From Ewingella americana (GTDB taxonomy: Bacteria > Pseudomonadota > Gammaproteobacteria > Enterobacterales > Enterobacteriaceae): a stretch of DNA of 64,000 bases. Position numbers and translations under genes: made by a program. The first letter of the stretch is position 1. Each line of letters starts with the position of its first letter. Below the pieces are notes generated by a model, which saw only the letters and a program-made list of their open reading frames with translations, was not told the origin of the DNA and made no database searches. The stretch lies in assembly GCF_006438725.1 (NCBI RefSeq), contig NZ_RCZD01000003.1:400601-464600 (forward strand), in the 5' to 3' direction. Shown here piece after piece: positions 1 to 9,978 of this stretch.

Positions 1-974
1 CCGCTGGTCAGCGTGTTATTGGCGTTGGCCGGGTGCGCGCCGCGTAAACCCTCTTCGACATTCACCGGCTTGCCGAAGGTATCGGCGGCCTGCTTGTCTG
101 CCGGGTCACGTACCGGCGTACTGTTTTTCAGGTAGAAAGCGATAGCATTCAGATCCTCATCCGGCATGTATTGCAGGCTGTTTTGCACCGCTTCTGCCAT
201 GCCACCGGCGGCCTGATTTTTACCGGCAGTACGGCCGGTTTTCAGATATTCCACCAGTTGCGCCTGCGACCAGTTGCCGATACCGCTCACCGGGTCCGAA
301 CTGATATTTGGCGCATACCACGGGCCGACCATCCCGCCCGCCAGCGGTTTGTCTGTCACCGACCCCATCATCAGGTTACGCGGCGTATGGCAGGTGTCAC
401 AGTGACCGGCGCCGTTGACCAGATAGGCCCCACGGTTCCATTCGGCACTTTTACTGGCATCCGGTTTAAACGGTGTGCTGTCGAGATACATCATGTTCCA
501 GCCCGCCATCGCAATACGCATATTGAACGGGAACGGCAGGGCGGTCTCTTCGGTCGGTGTTTCCACCGGTTGCACGCCCTGCTGGAAATAGACGTACATC
601 GCTTTGATGTCTTCGTCACTCATATGGCTGTACGAGGTGTATGGCATCGCCGGATAGAGATTTTTTCCGTCCGGGCGAACACCCTGGCGAACTGCGCGCG
701 CGAACTGCGCTTCGGTGTAATTACCGATACCGAAAGCTTTTGACGGCGTGATGTTGGTGGTGAAGATCGTGCCCATCGGCGAGTGAATCGCGTAACCGCC
801 CGCAAACGGCTTACCGCCTTCCGGGTTGGTATGACAGGCCTGACAGTCAGCGGCGGTGGCAACCAATTTGCCCTGACGTGCCAGTTCAGCCTGATCGTCG
901 GCGGCCAGCGCGGCGCTACTCAGCAGCAAACCCAGCAACGCGGCGGTAAGGCCTTTAAACATCAAATTTCTCAT
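1..974 (-). CDS. Cytochrome c subunit of membrane sugar/alcohol dehydrogenase (partial, C-terminus beyond the window)
   Basis: Electron-transfer subunit that should pass electrons from the GMC dehydrogenase encoded just upstream to the respiratory quinone pool at the periplasmic face. The ATG at 974-972 overlaps the stop of the dehydrogenase gene by four bases (ATGA), so the two are translationally coupled. The product begins with a Sec signal peptide (MRNLMFKGLTAALLGLLLSS..ALA). A CQACH haem-c motif lies at about 833-847 and a second, CDTCH, at 387-401. Subunits of this family carry three CxxCH motifs, so the third probably lies past position 1. No stop codon occurs in the window. Family assignment is strong; the exact substrate is unknown. 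Confidence 0.88.
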   Translation of the reverse strand, partial: MRNLMFKGLTAALLGLLLSSAALAADDQAELARQGKLVATAADCQACHTNPEGGKPFAGGYAIHSPMGTIFTTNITPSKAFGIGNYTEAQFARAVRQGVRPDGKNLYPAMPYTSYSHMSDEDIKAMYVYFQQGVQPVETPTEETALPFPFNMRIAMAGWNMMYLDSTPFKPDASKSAEWNRGAYLVNGAGHCDTCHTPRNLMMGSVTDKPLAGGMVGPWYAPNISSDPVSGIGNWSQAQLVEYLKTGRTAGKNQAAGGMAEAVQNSLQYMPDEDLNAIAFYLKNSTPVRDPADKQAADTFGKPVNVEEGLRGAHPANANNTLTS

Positions 975-2626
975 GCGTCACCTGCCAGTTGCTTCGCCAT
1001 ATCGTCTGCGGCTTTCAGGCCCAGCGCGGCCATGGTCAGCGTACTGTTCACCACGCTGGAAGAGGGGATCGCACCGCCGCCTGGCAACCACAAATTAGCG
1101 TGGTCATGGGTGCGGCAGTTGCCGTTCACCACGGAATCCTTCGGATCGCTGCCCATAATGGTGCCGCCCATAATATGGTTGTTGGCGTTGAGGCTGGTGG
1201 TGATGTTGAATTCGTCCGCCATAAACAGCTGGCCGATGTGCTCCAGTTGTTTGTGCGCCGCTTCAGCACCCTTTCGCACATAATCCCCTACGTCGTAATG
1301 AATGTCAGGGCAGGGCAGACCATGTGGATCTTTACGGGTGGCGCTCAGCGTCAGACGATTTTCCGGATCCGGCAGCGGTTCGAGGCTGATGGACAAGTCC
1401 ACACCATAAATGGTGCGGCGGCGGATCTCTTCATCCAGTTCTTTACCCACCAGGCCCATCTGCAGGGCTTTCGAGGTGGCCGGAATCACACGGTTGATGT
1501 TGTTGAGGATCATTTTGTTGGCGGAATACTCTTTGCGGAATTCGCCATCGCGTGGGCCGACCAGACAGCTGCTCTGCGCCGGACCACGGCCAATCCACAA
1601 CGGTTCCTGCGCGATAAAGGTACAGTGAAAACCGGAGTGATCCATCATGTTACGGCCAACGTGATCGGACGAGTTGGCAATGCCGTTCGGGTTTTTATCG
1701 TTAGCGGCCATCAGCAGCAGACGCGGGGTTTCGATACCGTTACAGGCCAGCGCAAACACTTTGCCGGTGGCTTTGTGTGACTGCTTTTTGTTGTCCAGCC
1801 AGTGAACGGCGGTGACGTTGTTATCCGCGTCGGTGTCGATTTTGTACACCACGGCTTCGGCCAGCACCACGGCACCTTTATTCTCGGCGCGTTCGACGTG
1901 GGCAATACCGTTATACATGGCACCAATCGGGCAAATTGGCTGGCAGTTGTTATTACCGCAGCAGGTCGGGCGACCGTTCCACGGACGGGTACTGCGGCCC
2001 TGCGGAATAGGCACCGAGCGGTAGCCGTGCGGGTTTACCACTTCGGCGAAACGGGTATCGCCATAACCATAAGGCACCTGTTCCATCGGATAAGGCTTGC
2101 TGCGTTCAACCGGGGATTGCAGCGCGGGGTCATTTGGACCGGCAACGCCAATCTCTTCTTCTGCACGGCAATAATAAGGTTCGAGTTCGTCGTAGGAGAT
2201 AGGCCAGTCGCGGCCCACGCCGTACAACGTCTTCATTTTGAAATCGTTAGGAACATGGCGCCAGCAGGAGGCCGCCCAGTGCCAGGTCGTACCACCGACG
2301 GTACGCAGATAGCCTTGTTTGAAGCTGCTGGCACTCGGACCGGTCAAATGTACGTAATTATTTTCGGGGAAGTAGAGCGGCGCGGGGGCGTTTTCAGACT
2401 GCGGGTATAAACCCTGATAATCCGAGCCCGCACGGTTTTCAAACGGCATATTGCGCCAGTTTTCCACCGCCTGCGCACGTTCGATGCGCAGACCGGCTTC
2501 CAGCACCAGGACTGAAAATCCCTGGCTGACCAGTTGATCGGCGATCATGCCGCCCACCACGCCGGAACCGACAACAATCACATCAGCGGACGCATCACCG
2601 TTCGCCATAAATTCTGGTTTTTTCAT
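971..2626 (-). CDS. GMC-family FAD dehydrogenase, large subunit (gluconate 2-dehydrogenase type)
   Basis: Catalytic flavoprotein of a three-component membrane dehydrogenase that oxidises a sugar acid, sugar or polyol in the periplasm. The 551-residue product opens with a Rossmann FAD motif GSGVVG (residues 20-25), has the GMC-typical GGTTWHW near residues 111-117, and a cysteine cluster CCGNNNCQPIC (residues 222-232). Such a cluster in gluconate 2-dehydrogenase and fructose dehydrogenase large subunits is thought to hold an iron-sulphur centre. The C-terminal part has the conserved NNHIMGG and WLPGGGAIPSSS segments. It has no signal peptide, which fits export as a partner of the TAT-signal small subunit. 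Its ATG overlaps the small-subunit stop by one base. 2-Ketogluconate formation is the likeliest role, inferred from family. Confidence 0.88.
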   Translation of the reverse strand: MKKPEFMANGDASADVIVVGSGVVGGMIADQLVSQGFSVLVLEAGLRIERAQAVENWRNMPFENRAGSDYQGLYPQSENAPAPLYFPENNYVHLTGPSASSFKQGYLRTVGGTTWHWAASCWRHVPNDFKMKTLYGVGRDWPISYDELEPYYCRAEEEIGVAGPNDPALQSPVERSKPYPMEQVPYGYGDTRFAEVVNPHGYRSVPIPQGRSTRPWNGRPTCCGNNNCQPICPIGAMYNGIAHVERAENKGAVVLAEAVVYKIDTDADNNVTAVHWLDNKKQSHKATGKVFALACNGIETPRLLLMAANDKNPNGIANSSDHVGRNMMDHSGFHCTFIAQEPLWIGRGPAQSSCLVGPRDGEFRKEYSANKMILNNINRVIPATSKALQMGLVGKELDEEIRRRTIYGVDLSISLEPLPDPENRLTLSATRKDPHGLPCPDIHYDVGDYVRKGAEAAHKQLEHIGQLFMADEFNITTSLNANNHIMGGTIMGSDPKDSVVNGNCRTHDHANLWLPGGGAIPSSSVVNSTLTMAALGLKAADDMAKQLAGDA

Positions 2627-3243
2627 CAGGCTTTGCTCACATCAGTCTTGGGTGTCGCCGGGCCAAAACGGTCGGCATTCATCGATTCAGGCATCGCGGC
2701 CGCAGGAGGGGCGGCGGTAAACCATAAGGGGCCGTTGCCACAGTAGGTCGGCACAATCAAGCCGTCGCTCACCGGGCGATACATCAGGGCATCTTTATAA
2801 GAGACCAGAATGGAATCGATACCATGGCCAACTGTGCCGGTATACCACGCCGTGACGATACTGGTCAGTAACTCGCCTAAACCTTTTTGCTTCGCCAGTG
2901 TCTGTAATTGACTGGCCGACTGGTCATTGTTAACCAGCGCATGGAGTTTGCTGACCTGTACCGCGAAGTCGGACTGACTGCGAAAGAAAGCATTGAAAAT
3001 TTGTGCTGATGCGCCTTCACTGAGGTTCTTATGTTCAGTCACGGCTTGAGAAACCAGGTAGAACTGGCCGAAAATAACCGGTGAAGTGGTCGCGGTCTCT
3101 TTTTCAGCCTGTGACAGGAACGGGAAGCCGAGCAGAGTGGTGGCGACCATCGCTGACGTGAGGCCCTTAAGCATGTCACGGCGACTGAAACCGGTCCCAT
3201 TGCTGGGTGTGATGCTATGAATAAGGGAAGGATTATTGTCCAT
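2626..3243 (-). CDS. Dehydrogenase small subunit with TAT signal (gluconate 2-dehydrogenase subunit 3 family)
   Basis: Small subunit that accompanies GMC-type periplasmic dehydrogenases and is thought to escort the folded flavoprotein through the Tat system. I start it at the ATG at 3243, which gives 205 residues, a purine-rich GAGAG upstream, and an N-terminus carrying a twin-arginine motif S-R-R-D-M-L (residues 20-25) followed by a hydrophobic stretch ending near LSQAEK. A longer frame to 3303 exists but would bury the TAT motif. It is the first gene of the operon small subunit-large subunit-cytochrome c, the order also known for gluconate 2-dehydrogenase in related enterobacteria. In E. 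coli K-12 the place beside yejG is held by bcr instead. Confidence 0.83.
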   Translation of the reverse strand: MDNNPSLIHSITPSNGTGFSRRDMLKGLTSAMVATTLLGFPFLSQAEKETATTSPVIFGQFYLVSQAVTEHKNLSEGASAQIFNAFFRSQSDFAVQVSKLHALVNNDQSASQLQTLAKQKGLGELLTSIVTAWYTGTVGHGIDSILVSYKDALMYRPVSDGLIVPTYCGNGPLWFTAAPPAAAMPESMNADRFGPATPKTDVSKA

Positions 3244-3835
3244 CTCATCTCTCGCTGGTGTTGGGGTGTAAGCCAAAGCGGCCCGGGTAAAAGGGTAAAC
3301 CATGAAAACGGTGCGGATGATAAGCCTAAATGTAAGAAACTAAGCAAACAAATCGTGCGAATTATTTAACATCCCGTCACAATTATACCCTTGGTTCTGC
3401 AACAAATAAAGATAACCCACGGGGTTGTTTTATGCCGATATGATCTTAAACCAATGGGGTGGAGGATGGGGTAATGGTTTTTTAATTACATGAAAACTAA
3501 TGCGTTATTCTATTATTTGGTTTTCGTGTCGTGCATTGTTTGTTTTTTATTTGTAAATAAAAAAGACTTTAAAAGTAGCGTTAATGGATTAAATTGGTTG
3601 AGATATAAGACAAAAAAGGTTACAAATAGCCCAAAATGAGATCTGGCTCGCAGAATGATGATGAGTTGGACATAAAATCAGCGATTGACTCTGTGCTTCC
3701 TGTGACTAAGTTGCAAATATGTTAAGTATTTTTGACATCGCACAGGCATATTCAGTGTTAATCGTCTATAACTGGGTGTATATGTAGTTTTTGTGTGAAT
3801 GATTTGTTGTCATAAATCATCATCTGGGGATTCGC
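3244..3835. promoter_or_regulatory. AT-rich divergent intergenic region, dehydrogenase operon / yejG
   Basis: About 590 bases between the minus-strand dehydrogenase operon and yejG on the plus strand, markedly AT-rich with several T and A runs. It must hold the promoters for both directions. I could not assign individual -35/-10 boxes or an operator with confidence, and no open frame in it looks like a gene. Confidence 0.5.
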
Positions 3836-4180
3836 GTGAATAATATCCAACTTTCGGTAGTACATCGTTTGCCGCAAAGTTACCGATGGTTATCGGGTTT
3901 TGCCGGTATCAAAGTTGAACCGATTCCGCTGCCAGGCGGCGAAGAGGGCAGCAACCTGATTGGGCTCAAATTATTGAGTCATGAAGGAGATGTTGCCTGG
4001 CAGGTGATGCACCGCCTTACCGAGTGCCTGCAAGAAATTCAGGTTGAAAGCGCGGTGGTTGAATGTGACGGCCAGCCTTGCCTGTTTGTAAAACGTGACG
4101 ACGAAAGCGCCACCCTGTGTCGCCTGAAAAATACCGGTGCGGCTATTGCTGAAACCGTTTCAGCGCTCTACCCCTTCTGA
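3836..4180 (+). CDS. yejG: YejG family protein
   Basis: Small conserved enterobacterial protein of unknown biochemical role. The 114-residue product (MNNIQLSVVHRLPQSYRWLSGFAG...) has the same length and opening sequence as E. coli YejG, and it sits next to yejF as in E. coli. The start is GTG at 3836, chosen because GGGGA at 3826-3830 is well placed as a ribosome binding site and the N-terminus aligns with the family. No signal peptide or membrane segment is seen. It is convergent with yejF, with only 16 bases between the stops. Confidence 0.9.
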   Translation: MNNIQLSVVHRLPQSYRWLSGFAGIKVEPIPLPGGEEGSNLIGLKLLSHEGDVAWQVMHRLTECLQEIQVESAVVECDGQPCLFVKRDDESATLCRLKNTGAAIAETVSALYPF

Positions 4181-4196
4181 CGCTTCGCTTTCCCCT

Positions 4197-5792
4197 TCAG
4201 GTTGTTAATGCCGAGAGTGACAGTAACTCCTGCGTATAGGCATGCGCGGGTGCGCTGAAAATTGCCTCACATTCGCCTTGTTCCACCACTTTCCCATCGC
4301 GTAACACAATTAACTGATGACACAACGTGCGTACTACCTGTAAGTCGTGGCTGATAAACAGATAGGACAAACCGAGGCGTTGCTGCAATTCGCTGAGTAT
4401 CGCTAAAATCTGTGCCTGTACGGATTTATCCAGCGACGAGGTGGGTTCATCCAGGATCAGTAGTTCGGGTTGCAGGATCAGTGCGCGGGCAATGGCAATG
4501 CGCTGGCGCTGGCCACCGGAAAACTCGCCCGGATAGCGGTGGCGCGTGTCGGGATCCAGACCCACTTCCTGCATCACCTCAATCACCCGCTGTTCGCGCT
4601 GTGCCTCACTGAGTTTCTGATGCACCAGCAATCCTTCGGCGATGATCTGCATGACGTCGAAACGCGGATTAAGCGCCGAGAAGGGATCCTGAAATACCAC
4701 TTGAATTCGGCGGCGAAAAGGCAGCATCTGGCGGCGGTTAAAGCGGTGCAGTGGCTGGCCGTCGAACAGGATTTCGCCCTGAGAATTCAACAAACGTAAC
4801 AGCGCCAGACCGGTGGTACTTTTTCCTGAACCCGATTCGCCGACCACCCCGAGACTTTCTCCCCGACGCAGGCTGAAACTGAGCTGGCTGACGGCCTGCT
4901 TTACGCTGACCGTACGGCGTAGCAGACCCCGTTTTTGAGTGAAACCCACGCTCAGGTTTTTGACTTCCAGTAGCACCGGCTGTTGCGGTGTCAGAGGCCG
5001 CGGTCGGCCCTGAGGTTCAGCCTGCAATAATTGCTGCGTGTAGGCGTGCTGAGGCTGGCTGAACAGCATGGCACGCGGTTGCTGCTCCACGACGCGACCC
5101 TGTTGCATCACCGCCACATTGTCGGCCAACTGACGCACGATTTTCAGATTATGGGTGATGAACAGCATCGCCATGCCCATCTCTTGTTTTAGTTCGTCGA
5201 GCAGACGGAGGATTTGCGCCTGAACCGACACATCCAGCGCGGTGGTGGGCTCATCGGCAATCAGCAGTTTGGGCTGCGTCATCACCGCCATGGCAATCAT
5301 GACACGCTGACGTTCGCCACCGGAAAGCTGATGTGGGAAATCACCCAGTCGGGATTTTGCATTGCGGATCCCCACCCGGTCGAGACAGCTGATGATTTCA
5401 CCTCGTGCAGCCTCGCGGCGCATTCCCCGATGCAGTGACAGCACTTCCGCCAGTTGCTTTTCAATGGTGTGCAGCGGGTTAAGTGACACCATGGGTTCCT
5501 GAAAGATCATCGAAATCTGGTTGCCACGAATGCCACGCAGCGTATTTTCGCCAGCGTTGAGCAGTGACTGCCCGGCAAACAGGATCTCACCCTGCGGATA
5601 ACTGACCGCAGGCAATAAGCGCAACACCGACAGCGCAGTCACGCTCTTACCCGAACCAGATTCGCCCACCAGGGCCAAGGTTTCACCCGCGTCAATGTTT
5701 AGCGAAACGTCGCTGACCACCTGATGAAACCCATTGCCCTGATGAAAGGCCACGCTCAAATTCTGAATACTCAACAGCGGAGAATGTGCCAT
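4197..5792 (-). CDS. yejF: Oligopeptide/microcin C ABC transporter, double ATP-binding protein YejF
   Basis: Energises the YejABEF importer, which in E. coli takes up peptides and the Trojan-horse antibiotic microcin C. Two complete ABC ATPase domains are fused: each has a Walker A motif (GESGSGKSV near residue 45 and GESGSGKSTT in the second half), a signature (LSGGERQRV; FSGGQRQRI) and Walker B (LLIADEPTTALD; LLILDEPTSSLD). I start at the ATG at 5792 (MAHSPLLSIQNLSVAF), giving 531 residues against 529 in E. coli. The longer frame to 5846 overlaps yejE. An AGGAAGG lies upstream and only one base separates it from the yejE stop. Last gene of yejABEF. Confidence 0.95.
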   Translation of the reverse strand: MAHSPLLSIQNLSVAFHQGNGFHQVVSDVSLNIDAGETLALVGESGSGKSVTALSVLRLLPAVSYPQGEILFAGQSLLNAGENTLRGIRGNQISMIFQEPMVSLNPLHTIEKQLAEVLSLHRGMRREAARGEIISCLDRVGIRNAKSRLGDFPHQLSGGERQRVMIAMAVMTQPKLLIADEPTTALDVSVQAQILRLLDELKQEMGMAMLFITHNLKIVRQLADNVAVMQQGRVVEQQPRAMLFSQPQHAYTQQLLQAEPQGRPRPLTPQQPVLLEVKNLSVGFTQKRGLLRRTVSVKQAVSQLSFSLRRGESLGVVGESGSGKSTTGLALLRLLNSQGEILFDGQPLHRFNRRQMLPFRRRIQVVFQDPFSALNPRFDVMQIIAEGLLVHQKLSEAQREQRVIEVMQEVGLDPDTRHRYPGEFSGGQRQRIAIARALILQPELLILDEPTSSLDKSVQAQILAILSELQQRLGLSYLFISHDLQVVRTLCHQLIVLRDGKVVEQGECEAIFSAPAHAYTQELLSLSALTT

Positions 5793-5793
5793 A

Positions 5794-6840
5794 TCAGCGT
5801 ACCTTCCTGAAAACGGTCTGGGGCGGTGAGGCCGGGTCAAACGCATCGCGCACCGCTTCGCCGATAAAAATCAGTAACGAAAGCAGGGAGGCCAATAACA
5901 CAAATGTACTGATACCCAGCCAGGGCGCTTGCAGGTTGTTTTTTCCTTCCATCAGCAGGCTGCCGAGTGATGGCGAACCGATTGGCAGGCCAAAGCCCAG
6001 AAAATCCAGTGATGCGAGCGTGGTGATTGAACCGCCGAGGATAAAGGGCAGGTAGGTCAGGGTAGCGACCATGGCGTTCGGCAGCATATGGCGCAGCATG
6101 ATCATGCGGTCGCTGACGCCCATCGCCTGCGCGGCGCGGATATAATCAAAATTACGGGTGCGCAGGAATTCGGCCCGCACCACGCCGACCAGAATCATCC
6201 AGCCGGAGAGCACGCTGATCAGCAGCAGCCACCAGAAATTGGGCTGCACCACGCTCGAGAGCATGATGATAAGAAACAGCGTTGGCATTCCCGACCACAC
6301 CTCAATCAGCCGTTGGCCTACCAAGTCTATCCGCCCGCCGTAATACCCCTGAATAGCGCCCGCTATCACGCCAATTATCGAGGAGAACAGCGTCAGCAGA
6401 ATGCCAAAAAACAGCGAAATGCGCAGACCATAAAGTAGCTGAGCCAGCACGTCGTGGCCGCTGCTGTCAGTGCCGAGCCAGTTTTGCATGGATGGCGGAG
6501 CAGGGAAGGGTTGTTGGGTATTGAAGTTTATCGAATTAAAGCTGTGTCGGATGGGGGCCCACACCGCCCAACCGTGCGCCGTTATCTGCCCCACAACGAA
6601 AGGGTCCTGATAGTCCGCCGGGGTTTCCAGTTCGCCCCCAAAGGTGACTTCGCTGTAGTTGAACATGAATGGCGCATAAATATGGCCCTGATAGCTCACC
6701 AGCAGCGGCTTTTCGTTGGCGACCACATTGGATAACAGCGACAGGATGAACAGCAGCAGGAAAACCCACAGCGCCCAGAAGCCGCGTGAGTTGGCGCGAA
6801 AACGTGCCCAGCGGGCCTGGTTCAGGGGGGATATTGTCAT
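5794..6840 (-). CDS. yejE: Oligopeptide/microcin C ABC transporter permease YejE
   Basis: Inner-membrane permease subunit of the YejABEF peptide/microcin C importer, pairing with YejB. The 348-residue protein has an N-terminal segment FWALWVFLLLFILSLLSNVVANEKPLL, a long periplasmic loop containing NWLGTDSSGHDVLAQ, and then the DppC-type transmembrane domain. The EAA loop is RAAQAMGVSDRMIMLRHMLPNA. E. coli YejE is 341 residues. Its start overlaps the yejB stop by one base (TAATG), consistent with coupled translation. Confidence 0.95.
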   Translation of the reverse strand: MTISPLNQARWARFRANSRGFWALWVFLLLFILSLLSNVVANEKPLLVSYQGHIYAPFMFNYSEVTFGGELETPADYQDPFVVGQITAHGWAVWAPIRHSFNSINFNTQQPFPAPPSMQNWLGTDSSGHDVLAQLLYGLRISLFFGILLTLFSSIIGVIAGAIQGYYGGRIDLVGQRLIEVWSGMPTLFLIIMLSSVVQPNFWWLLLISVLSGWMILVGVVRAEFLRTRNFDYIRAAQAMGVSDRMIMLRHMLPNAMVATLTYLPFILGGSITTLASLDFLGFGLPIGSPSLGSLLMEGKNNLQAPWLGISTFVLLASLLSLLIFIGEAVRDAFDPASPPQTVFRKVR

Positions 6841-7934
6841 TATTGGCGGCCCTCAAAGTCGATGCGCGGGTCTACCAGTGTGTAAGTGATATCGCTGATG
6901 ATATTGAGCAGCAAACCAATCAGGGTGAAAATATACAAGGTGCCAAACATCACCGGGAAGTCGCGCTGGACTATGGCGTCATAGCCCAGCAGCCCCAGCC
7001 CGTGCAGGGAAAACATCACTTCGATCAGCAGTGAACCGGTGAAGAACATACTGATAAAGGTGGCCGGAAAACCGGCGATCACCAGCAGCATGGCGTTGCG
7101 GAAAACGTGGCGGTAGAGGATCTTTTTTTCGCTCAATCCTTTGGCCCGCGCGGTCACCACATACTGCTTTCTGACTTCATCCATAAAGGAGTTCTTGGTC
7201 AGCATGGTCAGGGTAGCGAACCCGCCAATCACCGTGGCCAGCACCGGCAGCGTAATGTGCCACAGGTAATCGGTGATTTTCCCATACCAGGGCAACTGGT
7301 CGAAATTGGCCGATGTCAGGCCGCGCAGCGGGAACCAGTCAAGATAACTGCCGCCGGTAAACAGTACGATGAGCAAGATGGCGAACAGAAAAGAAGGCAC
7401 CGCGTAACCGATGACAATGAGTGTACTGCTCCAGTTGTCGAATGCGCTGCCGTTGTTGACCGCTTTACGAATGCCGAGCGGGATCGATACCAGATAGATA
7501 ATCAGCGTACTCCACAGGCCGAGGCTGATAGAGACCGGCAGGCTGCTTTTAACCAGCTGCATAACCGACGCGCCCCGAAACAGGCTATCGCCGAAATCAA
7601 AACGCACATAACTCCACAGCATGTCGAAATAGCGTTCATGCAGTGGTTTGTCGAAGCCAAAGCGGTGGGTAATGTCTGCAATGACCTCCGGGTCCAGCCC
7701 ACGTGCACCGCGATACTGACTGTCACCCACTTGGGCGACGCCGGGCATGGCTTTGCCGATGCCACCGCCACCACCGCTACCGGGTAAGCCGCTGCTCTGG
7801 CCCATCTCAATGGCGGCAATCGCCTGATCGACCGGGCCGCCTGGCGCGATCTGTACGATAAAAAAGTTGATGGTGATGATAGCCCAGAGGGTTGGGATCA
7901 CCAGCAGCAGACGTCGCAATAAATAGCGGGTCAC
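6840..7934 (-). CDS. yejB: Oligopeptide/microcin C ABC transporter permease YejB
   Basis: DppB-type permease of the Yej importer, 364 residues, the same length as E. coli YejB. It begins with the typical [33 protein letters not shown] and has the EAA loop [21 protein letters not shown]. An unusual glycine-rich stretch ([15 protein letters not shown]) lies near residues 50-65 in the periplasmic loop, a feature of the YejB branch. It follows yejA by ten bases and overlaps yejE, so the four genes form one operon. Confidence 0.95.
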   Translation of the reverse strand: MTRYLLRRLLLVIPTLWAIITINFFIVQIAPGGPVDQAIAAIEMGQSSGLPGSGGGGGIGKAMPGVAQVGDSQYRGARGLDPEVIADITHRFGFDKPLHERYFDMLWSYVRFDFGDSLFRGASVMQLVKSSLPVSISLGLWSTLIIYLVSIPLGIRKAVNNGSAFDNWSSTLIVIGYAVPSFLFAILLIVLFTGGSYLDWFPLRGLTSANFDQLPWYGKITDYLWHITLPVLATVIGGFATLTMLTKNSFMDEVRKQYVVTARAKGLSEKKILYRHVFRNAMLLVIAGFPATFISMFFTGSLLIEVMFSLHGLGLLGYDAIVQRDFPVMFGTLYIFTLIGLLLNIISDITYTLVDPRIDFEGRQ

Positions 7935-7944
7935 GGCAAACTCC

Positions 7945-9753
7945 TTAGCGACGCTCGGCCGGCAGACGCGCCGCCCGGTTCATGTCAAACCACCAGGTAT
8001 CCAGTTCCAGACCGTTGGCCGGGCGGATAGCAGGCATGGAGAATTTGTCCCAGTAGGCATAACGCTCATGGTTGCTGTACCACATCGGGATCATATACAT
8101 GTTCCATGTCAGTACGCGGTCCAGCGCATGGCCCAGCGCCAGCAGTTGGTCCGGCTCTCCCTGATGGGCCGCGATTTGTTCAGTCAACTGGTCAACGGCG
8201 GGATCTTTCACACCGGGTTTGTTGTAGCTGGAGTCAATATATTTGCTATTCCAGACGGTCTGCAAGTCGGAGCTGGGATAAGACGTCGCGGGATAGACCG
8301 TCGGCAGCATGTCGTAGTCCCGCTGACGCATACGGCGGACAAACTGTGAGCTATCGACTTCACGAATCTCCATGGTGATGCCCAGGCGCTGTAAATTGTG
8401 TTGGAAGGGGAGGACATATTGGGAATTGCCCCCGCTGGGCAACAGCAGTTCAAAGGTAAAAGGCTTACCGGTGTTCTGACTGACCAACTGCTGATTTTTC
8501 ACCACCCACCCCGCCTGTTGCAGCAAAGCAGTGGCTTTGAGCAGGTTGGCGCGGTCATTGCCACTGCCGTCAGAACGCGGCGGTTGGTAGAGCGTATTGA
8601 ACACTTCGTCAGGAACTTTGCCTTTCAGTGGCGCCAGCCACGCCAGCTCCGCTGCGTCGGGGTAATTCTTCGCCATATAGTCGGTGTTCTGAAAATAGCT
8701 GTCAGCACGCTGGTAGGCGCTGTAATAGAGCGCTTTATTCATCCAGTCGAAGTCAAAAGCCAGCGTAATGGCTTCGCGTACACGGCGGTCGCTGAACTGT
8801 GGTCGTTGAATGTTGAAGGCCAACCAGCGGGTGTCTTGTGCCGCCTGGTTCTCCTCGTCCTGTTTGACGATGTAATTCTTGCTGAAGTTGGTGCCCTGAT
8901 ACTGCGCCGTCCATTTCTTCGGCGAGGATTCCAGACGAAAATCGAACGCGCCGGACTTGAAAGCTTCCAAAGCGACATTATCATCCAGATAGTAGTCGTA
9001 GCGGATGGTGTTGAAGTTATAGCGTCCTCGGTTGACCGGCAGATTGGCCGCCCAGTAATCGGGCACGCGGGAGTACGTAATGTATTGCCCCAGTTTGTAG
9101 TCACTAATGCGGTAAGGGCCGCTGCTTAATGGCGGAACCGACAGGGGTTCGTTGAATTTATGTTTTTCCCAGAATACTTGCGGCAGGATGGGCAGCCCCA
9201 GCAGGCCAAGCATCATGTCTTTATCGGGGCGCGGCAGCACTATTCTTACCGTCAGACGGGAGATTGCTTTCACTTCGGCGCCTTTGTACACCACGCGAAA
9301 TTGCGGCACACCTTCGGTCATGAATTTTTTGAAGGTGAAGGCGACATCGTTGGCGATGATCGGACTACCGTCATGAAAACGGGCGTGCGGATTGATGTCC
9401 ACTTCCACCCAGCGGAAATTGCTGTCATAGCGGGCGGAATCGGCAATGAGGGGATAATAGCTGCCAATTTCATCGCTCGATGTGGTGAACAGGCTGTCAT
9501 ACAGCGTATCGGTGCGCGCGGCGGCGTTGCCGCGCGAGGCATAACGGTTGAAATTATCGTAAGTGCCGATGGTGGCGAGGCGGATGGTGCCGCCTTTCGG
9601 GGCCGCAGGATTAACGTAATCAAAATTGCTGAAATTGGAGACGTATTTTGGCTCACCCAAAATCGCAAAAGCGTAGCTGTCTTGAATGGTCTCAGCCTGA
9701 GCGCACAGGCTCAGCAGGGTCAATAAGGCTGCGGTGAAGAGTCGCGAAAACAT
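7945..9753 (-). CDS. yejA: Periplasmic oligopeptide-binding protein YejA
   Basis: Solute-binding protein of the YejABEF system, family 5 extracellular binding protein. The ATG at 9753 gives a 602-residue precursor (E. coli 604) with a clean Sec signal peptide [20 protein letters not shown] followed by the YejA-type ESYAF-like opening [26 protein letters not shown]. The open frame extends upstream to 9795, but those residues have no signal-peptide logic, and AGGAG precedes the chosen start. First gene of yejABEF. A gap of about 225 bases separates it from pdeN, enough for its own promoter. Confidence 0.94.
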   Translation of the reverse strand: MFSRLFTAALLTLLSLCAQAETIQDSYAFAILGEPKYVSNFSNFDYVNPAAPKGGTIRLATIGTYDNFNRYASRGNAAARTDTLYDSLFTTSSDEIGSYYPLIADSARYDSNFRWVEVDINPHARFHDGSPIIANDVAFTFKKFMTEGVPQFRVVYKGAEVKAISRLTVRIVLPRPDKDMMLGLLGLPILPQVFWEKHKFNEPLSVPPLSSGPYRISDYKLGQYITYSRVPDYWAANLPVNRGRYNFNTIRYDYYLDDNVALEAFKSGAFDFRLESSPKKWTAQYQGTNFSKNYIVKQDEENQAAQDTRWLAFNIQRPQFSDRRVREAITLAFDFDWMNKALYYSAYQRADSYFQNTDYMAKNYPDAAELAWLAPLKGKVPDEVFNTLYQPPRSDGSGNDRANLLKATALLQQAGWVVKNQQLVSQNTGKPFTFELLLPSGGNSQYVLPFQHNLQRLGITMEIREVDSSQFVRRMRQRDYDMLPTVYPATSYPSSDLQTVWNSKYIDSSYNKPGVKDPAVDQLTEQIAAHQGEPDQLLALGHALDRVLTWNMYMIPMWYSNHERYAYWDKFSMPAIRPANGLELDTWWFDMNRAARLPAERR

Positions 9754-9978
9754 CCTGGAGATAACTCCTGCTAAAACGACAGGGCTTCGCGGCATTGCCT
9801 TGCTGGCTGCGTAGAATTCTGCCGGTATATGATGATGGACGCGTAGGTAAAGTGATTGAAACGGTTACCAATAGCGCTTTTTCCCAGATTTTGGCTGTTG
9901 TACCACACTCTGAAACTGAGTCTACGACAAATAGCGCCTGTGAGGAAAATGGCACACATGTAGCCTGTGCTGCGGGGG

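Noticed and set aside
171..1780. Long plus-strand open frames opposite the cytochrome c and GMC genes
   Set aside because: They lie antisense to genes with clear motifs, lack ribosome sites and show no family features.
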